A stretch of DNA of 5,810 nt from JBGTBQ01 sp041749275 (GTDB lineage: Bacteria > Acidobacteriota > Blastocatellia > Pyrinomonadales > Pyrinomonadaceae). Positions 1 to 4,606 of the stretch are shown piece after piece. The notes beneath the pieces are model-generated. The model was not told where the DNA came from, did no database searches, and saw nothing but the letters and a program-made list of their open reading frames with translations. Each line of letters starts with the position of its first letter. Position 1 is the first letter of the stretch. The position numbers and the translations under genes are program-made. The stretch lies in the NCBI GenBank assembly GCA_041749275.1, contig JBGTBQ010000219.1, positions 1-5,810 on the forward strand. The letters are read 5' to 3'.

Positions 1-164
1 GCGGGCGCACGTCGCGCGCCCGCCTGTTTGACCCACGCGGGCAGGCCCTCCGCGCCCGCCGACGATTTTGACTGTGCGCGTGCCGGGGCGTTGAAGACGA
101 GCGCGAAGGCCACGCCCGCCATCAACGCCAACACCCGCGCCCGTCGCTGTGTGTTGCTCAACAT
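1..164 (-). CDS. N-terminus of a secreted protein of unknown function (partial)
   Basis: This is the start of a minus-strand gene that runs off the left edge; 54 codons are visible. The ATG at 162-164 is preceded by AAGAGG (169-174) with a 4-nt spacer, a good ribosome-binding site. The protein opens with a basic stretch (residues 6-10, QRRAR), then a hydrophobic core (about 11-26, VLALMAGVAFALVF), then APARA before Q31, a standard type I signal peptide with predicted cleavage after residue 30. The mature part begins QSKSSAGAEG and continues LPAWVKQAG. No domain can be assigned from about 24 mature residues. The 'PAWVKQAG' stretch loosely resembles the start of some acidobacterial DUF3857/transglutaminase-like proteins, but this is only an impression. 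The gene follows the DUF6807 gene on the same strand after a gap of about 250 nt, so operon membership is open. Confidence 0.72.
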   Translation of the reverse strand, partial: MLSNTQRRARVLALMAGVAFALVFNAPARAQSKSSAGAEGLPAWVKQAGARRAP

Positions 165-383
165 ACTACCTCTTACCCTTTCATCAGGCGCTTACGTCAC
201 CGGGCCGATTTCGTGATCGCGCTCTTCTCAATCTCCACCGCGTAGACGTGCGTCACACCGTGCATGTTCGAGCGGAATGACGAGAATGTACGAGAACGCA
301 TCTTTGAACGTCTCCTTCATTTGCTGTCGGACAGACCGGCGCCACGCGCCCGGACTTCCGCGCGAGGCAAATGCGGAAGCGGC

Positions 384-401
384 GCGGGCGGTTCTGACCT
401 G
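384..401 (+). repeat. Solo partial copy of the long intergenic inverted repeat
   Basis: The 18 nt GCGGGCGGTTCTGACCTG match the end of the right arm of the 1671-1777 inverted repeat (1760-1777) at 17 of 18 positions and in the same orientation. It begins 13 nt beyond the stop codon of the DUF6807 gene. The sequence to its left (about 366-383) is no longer clearly similar to the rest of the repeat, so this is a truncated or decayed copy. The DUF6807 gene is therefore flanked by related sequence on both sides. Confidence 0.6.
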
Positions 402-413
402 CAAGTTCCGCAC

Positions 414-1646
414 TTATCTATTTGTGACCGTGACCCGCGGGGGAGTGGCGTAGTCGTTCCACAGACGATCCAATTCAACCTTGTCGGGCGCTCCGTCCGC
501 GACGACGAAGCGATAACGGGAGATGAACGGTTGGCCCGGCTTGATCTCGAACTTGCCCAACTGCGAAGGCGCCCAGTTGAAGAACGGGTCGTCGGGGTTG
601 AGCCGCATCGGTTGCGGCGCGCGCAGGTTTGCGGGGTGGTCGAAGGTGGCGATGCCGACCGTGTGGCCGCCCACGGGGCCGCCGATGTGACACCAGCGCC
701 CGCGCGTGGCGTTGCCGTTCGCGCGGTCTTTGCCTTCGCTCGTCAGAAAAAAGACCTTGCTCTTCTCCTTCCACTCGCGGTGGCCGCGCACGCCGACGCC
801 GCCGTAACGATACTCGTCCAACACCAATGGCGCGGAGGTGGCCGTCGTCTGCGTGGAGACGAGATCGAAGACAACGTAAGGCCGCGGCCCGTCGCCGACG
901 CGGTAGACCGTCACCTCCCACTCCTCTTCGAGCGCCACCTTCTCCGGCGTCGCCTTCACGTCCACGTAACGCTGGCGCGAGGTGAAACCGCCGTGCACAG
1001 AGCCGTACCACGTCCGTCCGACGCCGACAAAATCCACGCGGCCCGTGCCGTCGCCGACGTTCCAGAAGTCGGGGTGTCGTCCTTCAAATTCGGTCTTCGT
1101 CCACGCGGCCCAGATGCCGTGGTGGTGATAATGGTCGGACGGGTAATCATCCGACACCAGCCTGCCCGAAGGCGTGTAGATGGGATGGATGTAACCGGCG
1201 CGCACGAAGACGGATTTTACGCCGTCGGGCAACTCCGGCTTGGTCTGAAACCCGATGACCTCGCGTCCGGCAGACTTGACGACGAGCCGTTTGCCTTCAT
1301 CCGCGACCTCGACGCCCCGCGACGACGCGGCGACATCTCGCGGAGTTCGCAACTCAACTACGCGATACTTCTTCGACGCGCCCGCCTTCAACTCCGGCAG
1401 CACGAAGACGGCCTGACGTTTCGCATCCACCTGCACGGGCAGCACGCGGCCCGCTTCGTCGCGCAAACCGTAAGACTTCGCCGCCAGCTCTTTCGGCAAC
1501 TCGAAGGAGACGATTGTCTCGCGCCGGTCGTGCGCGCCGGCGGCGACATTGACGTAAAAGTTTTTCCGCGCCGCGCCGGTCTCGAAAGGATGAAGCGACA
1601 GCGCGAGGCAGACGATGGCACAAATCGTGATGAGTGTTCTCGTCAT
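414..1646 (-). CDS. Secreted DUF6807 (PmoA-like) family protein
   Basis: The 410-residue protein begins with a signal peptide (MTRTLITICAIVCLALSLHP, then FETGA; cleavage near residue 25), so it should be exported. The ATG at 1644-1646 was chosen because the signal peptide starts there; the reading frame stays open to 1745, but that extension is the translated inverted repeat. The best family marker is at residues 153-179, where IHPIYTPSGR is followed by SDHYHHHGIW, the His-rich core typical of DUF6807 (H154, D171, H172, H174-H176). Later conserved stretches include LDEYRYGGVG (276-285), the CHIGGPVGGHTVGIATFDHP region (319-338) and NPDDPFFNWAP (350-360). The length is normal for a full copy. 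'PmoA' in database names is historical, and a methane monooxygenase role is not implied. Relatives often sit beside Gfo/Idh/MocA oxidoreductases in polysaccharide-degrading bacteria. The fold and clustered His residues hint at carbohydrate binding or processing, but no reaction is established. No convincing Shine-Dalgarno precedes the start. Confidence 0.85.
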   Translation of the reverse strand: MTRTLITICAIVCLALSLHPFETGAARKNFYVNVAAGAHDRRETIVSFELPKELAAKSYGLRDEAGRVLPVQVDAKRQAVFVLPELKAGASKKYRVVELRTPRDVAASSRGVEVADEGKRLVVKSAGREVIGFQTKPELPDGVKSVFVRAGYIHPIYTPSGRLVSDDYPSDHYHHHGIWAAWTKTEFEGRHPDFWNVGDGTGRVDFVGVGRTWYGSVHGGFTSRQRYVDVKATPEKVALEEEWEVTVYRVGDGPRPYVVFDLVSTQTTATSAPLVLDEYRYGGVGVRGHREWKEKSKVFFLTSEGKDRANGNATRGRWCHIGGPVGGHTVGIATFDHPANLRAPQPMRLNPDDPFFNWAPSQLGKFEIKPGQPFISRYRFVVADGAPDKVELDRLWNDYATPPRVTVTNR

Positions 1647-1670
1647 TAGAATAGAAGTGTATGCGTTAAG

Positions 1671-1777
1671 CAGGTCAGAACCGCCTGCGGTAGCGGGCGG
1701 GTCGGGCATTCTTGACATCGCAAGCTGCGGTAGCAGGCGCGTCACACCCGCCCGCTACCGCAGGCGGTTCTGACCTG
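1671..1777. repeat. 32-nt perfect inverted repeat with a third internal copy
   Basis: Arms 1671-1702 and 1746-1777 are exact reverse complements (outer end CAGGTCAGAACCGCC) around a 43-nt middle. Within the middle, 1725-1742 repeats the inner part of the left arm (1685-1702) at 16 of 18 positions. It could pair instead with the right arm across a 3-nt loop. The element lies between the kinase stop (8 nt away) and the DUF6807 start (24 nt away), entirely non-coding. On the transcribed strand it would form a very stable hairpin but has no following U-run, so it is not a classical terminator. A REP/BIME-like repeat that may protect upstream mRNA or dampen read-through is the likeliest reading. 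Confidence 0.9.
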
Positions 1778-1785
1778 TCTTCCGC

Positions 1786-2868
1786 TTACCGCTGGATGCG
1801 CGCCGAGCCGCCTTTGGCGAAGGCCCGCACGTGATCGGCGGTCGCCATCGTGGTGTCGCCGGGGAAGGTGGTCAGCAGCGCGCCGTGCGCCCAGCCGAGT
1901 TTCAACGACTCCTCCGCCGACTCGCCCGTGAGCAACCCGTAGATGAAGCCGGAGGCGAACCCGTCGCCGCCGCCGACGCGGTCGAGCACGTCGAGTTCAG
2001 CGGTCGGGGCCGTGTAGGTCTCGCCGTTGACCCACGCCACCGCGCTCCAACTGTGCCGGTTCGTCGTGTGTACCTCGCGCAACGTCGTCGCCACGATCTT
2101 GACCTGCGGGTGACGTTCGATGACCTCTTCGATCATCAGGAAGAACGTGCTCGGGTCGAGCTTCGACTTGGCGGCGACTTCGGGGCCGCGAATCCCCAAG
2201 CCCTTCTGCAAGTCCTCTTCGTTGCCGACGAGCACGTCCACGTTCTCGACGATGCGCTTGACGGTCGCCAGCGACTGCTCGTAGCCGCCGCCGATCTTCC
2301 ACAGCTTCTCGCGGAAATTCAGGTCGTAAGAGACGACCGCGCCCGCCGCCTTCGCCGCCTTCATCGCCTCGATGATGACTTCGGCGGTCGTCTCCGAGAG
2401 CGCGGCGAAGATGCCGCCCGTGTGAAACCAGCGCACGCCGCCCGCGAAAATCTTGCCCCAGTCGAAGTCGCCCGGCTTCAGCCGCGCCGCCGCCTCGTTC
2501 GAGCGGTTGTAGAAGACGACCGGCGCACGCACGCCCAAACCACGGTCGCTGTAGACGGTCGCCAAATTCGGCCCCGTCACGCCGTCGTGCTCGAACCACT
2601 TGTAGAAGGGCTTGACGCCCATCGCCCGCACACGCTCCGCGATCAACTCGCCAATCGGGTAGTTGACCATCGCCGTGGCGATGCCGGTGTTCAGGCGGAA
2701 GCAGTCGGCGAGATTGGCGGCGCAGTTGAACTCGCCGCCGCTGACGTGAATCTGGCACTCGGTCGCCTTGCGGAAAGGGACGATGCCGGGGTCGAGCCGA
2801 TGCACCAGCGCGCCTAAAGAAAGAAAGTCGAGCGCGCCGTCTTCACGGATATTGAGACCGTATTTCAT
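1786..2868 (-). CDS. kdgK: PfkB-family sugar kinase, probable 2-keto-3-deoxygluconate kinase
   Basis: The 360-residue cytoplasmic protein has the layout of a ribokinase/PfkB sugar kinase: a substrate-side glycine motif (VSGGEFNCAANLA, residues 42-54), a sugar-acid contact region (VVFYNRSNEAA, 117-127), YDLNFREKLW (181-190), NEEDLQKGLG (216-225), and the C-terminal PfkB signature DRVGGGDGF (296-304), in which D302 is the expected catalytic base and the glycines form the anion hole. The FYNR and D-N-R-LW motifs and the ATTLREV segment (260-266) favour KdgK, which phosphorylates 2-dehydro-3-deoxy-D-gluconate before aldolase cleavage. The protein is longer than enterobacterial KdgK (about 310 residues); the extra length around 225-258 is usual for long-form homologues in Bacteroidetes and Acidobacteria. 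Other sugar or keto-sugar-acid specificities cannot be excluded. The ATG start is supported by a GGGAG ribosome-binding site 7 nt upstream. The gene is intact and flanked by repeats on both sides. Confidence 0.85.
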   Translation of the reverse strand: MKYGLNIREDGALDFLSLGALVHRLDPGIVPFRKATECQIHVSGGEFNCAANLADCFRLNTGIATAMVNYPIGELIAERVRAMGVKPFYKWFEHDGVTGPNLATVYSDRGLGVRAPVVFYNRSNEAAARLKPGDFDWGKIFAGGVRWFHTGGIFAALSETTAEVIIEAMKAAKAAGAVVSYDLNFREKLWKIGGGYEQSLATVKRIVENVDVLVGNEEDLQKGLGIRGPEVAAKSKLDPSTFFLMIEEVIERHPQVKIVATTLREVHTTNRHSWSAVAWVNGETYTAPTAELDVLDRVGGGDGFASGFIYGLLTGESAEESLKLGWAHGALLTTFPGDTTMATADHVRAFAKGGSARIQR

Positions 2869-2875
2869 TCCTGTT

Positions 2876-2884
2876 CTCCCTTTT
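2876..2884 (-). promoter_or_regulatory. Ribosome-binding site of the sugar kinase
   Basis: On the minus strand this reads AAAAGGGAG, with 7 nt between GGGAG and the ATG at 2866-2868. It supports that start codon. A second AGGA lies directly against the ATG but is too close to act as the Shine-Dalgarno. Confidence 0.65.
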
Positions 2885-2926
2885 CGTTGAGAGCGATGCG
2901 CGGTGCGATTTACCCATCGTTCGTTT

Positions 2927-2993
2927 AGAGGCGGGCAATGCCCGCCGTCTCAACCTGCGACGTAACTTGTGACGGCGGGCATTGCCCGCCTCT
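2927..2993. repeat. Palindromic repeat pair (23-nt inverted repeat made of two smaller hairpins)
   Basis: Arms 2927-2949 and 2971-2993 are exact reverse complements. Each arm also contains its own hairpin: GGCGGGC-AAT-GCCCGCC at 2930-2946 and GGCGGGC-ATT-GCCCGCC at 2974-2990, separated by 27 nt. This double-palindrome arrangement is typical of BIME/REP-doublet repeats mobilised by RAYT-type (TnpA-REP) transposases. The copy of AGAG at 2927-2930 recurs at 2995-2998, which is consistent with a 4-bp target duplication. Confidence 0.8.
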
Positions 2994-3008
2994 CAGAGCG
3001 TGTCTAAA

Positions 3009-3025
3009 AAGCCCCGTGAGGGGCG
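3009..3025 (+). repeat. Hairpin unit 1 of the MITE-like element
   Basis: AAGCCCCGTGAGGGGCG folds as GCCCC-GTGA-GGGGC. It is the same unit as the inverted copies at 3097-3114 and 3151-3168 apart from one C-G to T-A stem-pair change. Confidence 0.7.
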
Positions 3026-3064
3026 AAATGTGTGTCGCCCGCGCCGCTCTCCCCTTGTTCTTTC

Positions 3065-3080
3065 AAGCCCCGGAGGGGCG
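3065..3080 (+). repeat. Hairpin unit 2 of the MITE-like element
   Basis: AAGCCCCGGAGGGGCG folds as GCCCC-GGA-GGGGC. It has the same stem as unit 1, with a loop one base shorter. Confidence 0.65.
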
Positions 3081-3089
3081 GCAGCGCCT

Positions 3090-3116
3090 AACATGTCGCT
3101 CCTCACGGAGCTTCAG
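3090..3116 (-). repeat. Hairpin unit 3 of the MITE-like element (inverted)
   Basis: It contains CGCTCCTCACGGAGCTTC at 3097-3114, which is repeated exactly at 3151-3168. Over 27 nt the two copies agree at 24 positions. The core folds as GCTCC-TCAC-GGAGC. Confidence 0.75.
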
Positions 3117-3143
3117 CGACCTCATGTCACGCGACGGGCTATA

Positions 3144-3170
3144 AACATTCCGCTCCTCACGGAGCTTCGG
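3144..3170 (-). repeat. Hairpin unit 4 of the MITE-like element (inverted)
   Basis: This is a second copy of the 3090-3116 unit, in the same orientation and 54 nt further on. It lies just inside the right terminal inverted repeat. Confidence 0.75.
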
Positions 3171-3249
3171 CACATGGCTTTTTGGACACGCTCTAAACGG
3201 TCAACTCAAACGCGATTCGCTCCCAAAGCTGCTTGCTGCTCATTGTCCC

Positions 3250-4590
3250 TTACGTCAGTCGAATCAGCTCCGCGATCTTGACGGGCCGTTTCTTCTCGAC
3301 GCTCGTGCGGGCGGCGATGCCGGTCAGGCAGGACATCGCCCCGGCGCGTGAGTCGGGGAGCTTCATGTAATCGGGGACGCTCGTCTGACGGAAGATGAGG
3401 TCGCGCAAACGGTTGTCGCCGCCGCCATGCCCGCCCTCCGCGCGCGGGATGTCTATCTTCTCGCTCTTGCCGAAGCTCTTAATGAGGTGTATCTCCGTCT
3501 CCTCCGCCGTCTCCCATGGCTGGCGCTCGTAGTCGCGCACTTCGAGGCGGCCCTTCTCGCCGTCGAAGGTCAGACGATAACCTTCAATCGGCAAGTAAGC
3601 GTTGAGGGAGTAGTTCATCGTCACGTTGTTCGAGTATTTCACCAGCGCCGACATCGTGTCGTAGATGTCCACGTCCTCGCGGAAGACGCAGCCGTCGCGG
3701 TGATAGTTGTCCACGTCCTCGCACTCGGCGTAGAGCTTCATCAGTTGCGGCGCTTTCGTCATGTCGAAATAGAAGGGGCACTTCGCCTTGTGCGGACAGG
3801 GACGACAGTGCGTGTGGCGGAAGTCGTTCGCCTTGCCGTAGACGTTGAGGTCGCCGTGGGCCGTGACTTCGACGGGGTCTGCGCCAAGCCACCAGTTGAT
3901 GAGGTCGAAGTGGTGCGTCGCCTTGTGGACCCAGAGGCTCCCGCCCTTCGACTTGAGGCGGTGCCAGCGGCGGAAGTAGTCAGCGCCGTGGCGCACGTCG
4001 AGAAACCAACTGAAATCCACGGAGGTGACGTTGCCTATCTCGCCGGAGAGCAGAATCTCTTTGATCTTCTGGTGCTTCGGCGCGTAGCGATAGTTGAAGG
4101 TGACGACAATCTTCCGCTTCGCGCGTTTCTCGGCGTCGAGCACGGCCTGACACTGCTGCTCGTTAATCACCATCGGCTTCTCGGTGATGACATCGGCGCC
4201 GCGTTCGAGACCCTTGACGATGTACTCCTGATGATGGGCGTCCACGGTCGTGACCATCAAGAGATCAGGCTTGGCCTTGTCCATCATCTCGTTGAAGTTT
4301 GTAAACGTGGGGCAGTTCGCGCCGATCATCTCCTTCGCCACGGCCACGCGCTTGTGGTTGGGGTCGCACAGGCCGACGAACTCCAGCACGTCGCCGTAGC
4401 GTTCCAACAAAGGCCGGCCCCACATCCCGATGCCGCGAACTCCGGTGCCGACGATGGCGTAGCGTCGCTTGGCCGTTACGGACGAAGCCAGCGACGTGTT
4501 CGACGTGACGAGAGTCGCCGCGGCGGCGGCTCCCGCGACCTTGACGAAATCACGACGGGTGACGGCAGTCGAATCAGTTGCATCAGACAT
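3250..4590 (-). CDS. Tat-exported Gfo/Idh/MocA-family oxidoreductase with a cysteine cluster
   Basis: The 446-residue protein starts with a twin-arginine signal, TRRDFVKVAG (11-20), followed by an Ala-rich hydrophobic core, so it is probably folded with its cofactor before export. The NAD(P)-binding Rossmann fold begins with YAIVGTGVRG (44-53; G48, G50, G53). EKPM (137-140) carries the conserved EKP motif, with K138 the expected catalytic lysine. The C-terminal substrate domain contains WVHKATHHFD (220-229), where the family's conserved active-site His and Asp lie. Residues 259-273 hold C262, C265 and C271 (C-x2-C-x5-C), with C301 further on, as in a subset of the family. It should oxidise or reduce a sugar, polyol or glycoside; the substrate is not readable. 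The frame opens to 4626, but the ATG at 4588-4590 is preferred because TAAGAGG lies 9 nt before it and it puts the Tat motif at the usual position. It starts 13 nt after the preceding oxidoreductase stop, so the two are almost certainly co-transcribed. Confidence 0.9.
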   Translation of the reverse strand: MSDATDSTAVTRRDFVKVAGAAAAATLVTSNTSLASSVTAKRRYAIVGTGVRGIGMWGRPLLERYGDVLEFVGLCDPNHKRVAVAKEMIGANCPTFTNFNEMMDKAKPDLLMVTTVDAHHQEYIVKGLERGADVITEKPMVINEQQCQAVLDAEKRAKRKIVVTFNYRYAPKHQKIKEILLSGEIGNVTSVDFSWFLDVRHGADYFRRWHRLKSKGGSLWVHKATHHFDLINWWLGADPVEVTAHGDLNVYGKANDFRHTHCRPCPHKAKCPFYFDMTKAPQLMKLYAECEDVDNYHRDGCVFREDVDIYDTMSALVKYSNNVTMNYSLNAYLPIEGYRLTFDGEKGRLEVRDYERQPWETAEETEIHLIKSFGKSEKIDIPRAEGGHGGGDNRLRDLIFRQTSVPDYMKLPDSRAGAMSCLTGIAARTSVEKKRPVKIAELIRLT

Positions 4591-4599
4591 TTTCGTTAA

Positions 4600-4606
4600 C
4601 CTCTTA
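4600..4606 (-). promoter_or_regulatory. Ribosome-binding site overlapping the upstream stop codon
   Basis: The minus strand reads TAAGAGG. TAA is the stop of the upstream oxidoreductase, and AGAGG is the Shine-Dalgarno for the ATG at 4590, with a 9-nt spacer. This decides the start of the second oxidoreductase and suggests translational coupling of the pair. Confidence 0.7.

Larger units (their letters stand above)
2922..3199. mobile_element. MITE-like element with 24-nt terminal inverted repeats, interrupted by a palindromic insert
   Basis: The right end (3176-3199) is GGCTTTTTGGACACG followed by CTCTAAACG. Its reverse complement matches the left end at 23 of 24 positions, but only if the left end is read as 2922-2930 (CGTTTAGAG) joined to 2999-3013 (CGTGTC, then TAAAAAGCC). 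The uninterrupted part of the left repeat, 2995-3013, already pairs with 3176-3194 with one mismatch. Removing the 68 nt between gives an element of about 210 bp with no coding capacity, as expected for a non-autonomous transposable or REP-type element. The interior consists of four small hairpin units. No clear target duplication flanks the outer ends, so the class of transposase that would move it is unknown. Confidence 0.6.
2869..3249. other. 381-nt intergenic region occupied mainly by palindromic repeats
   Basis: No supported gene lies here. Short open frames on the plus strand (around 2938-3281) are translations of the repeats and lack protein-like composition. About 278 nt (2922-3199) are a compound repeat described separately. 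What remains is about 53 nt upstream of the kinase, which should carry its leader and perhaps its promoter, and 50 nt after the oxidoreductase stop. I could not identify a confident -35/-10 pair, nor a hairpin followed by a U-run, in either piece. Confidence 0.75.

Noticed and set aside
264..1649. 461-residue plus-strand open frame opposite the DUF6807 gene
   Set aside because: It is Arg/Val/Ala-rich with no recognisable domain, lies wholly antisense to a gene with clear family motifs and a signal peptide, and arises from third-position GC bias.
1648..1653. TATTCT as a -10 box for the DUF6807 gene
   Set aside because: It ends one base before the ATG, so transcription would start inside the gene, and no good -35 lies upstream.
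1647..1745. N-terminal extension of DUF6807 to the ATG at 1745
   Set aside because: The extra 33 residues translate the inverted repeat and would place a clear signal peptide in the interior of the protein.
1831..2817. 328-residue plus-strand open frame opposite the kinase
   Set aside because: Antisense shadow of the kinase; the composition is dominated by R, D, V and A, and no motif is present.
2927..2993. Rho-independent terminator of the oxidoreductase pair
   Set aside because: The hairpins are strong, but no U-run follows on the minus strand, and the element lies more than 250 nt past the stop; it fits a REP-type repeat better.
3009..3170. CRISPR array
   Set aside because: The repeated units are short hairpins in both orientations with irregular spacing, and no cas gene is nearby.
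2938..3281. Short plus-strand open frames in the intergenic repeat region
   Set aside because: They are translations of palindromic repeats, with no ribosome-binding site and no protein-like pattern.
3427..4599. 390-residue plus-strand open frame opposite the second oxidoreductase
   Set aside because: Antisense shadow; the oxidoreductase on the other strand has a Rossmann motif, an EKP motif and a Tat signal.
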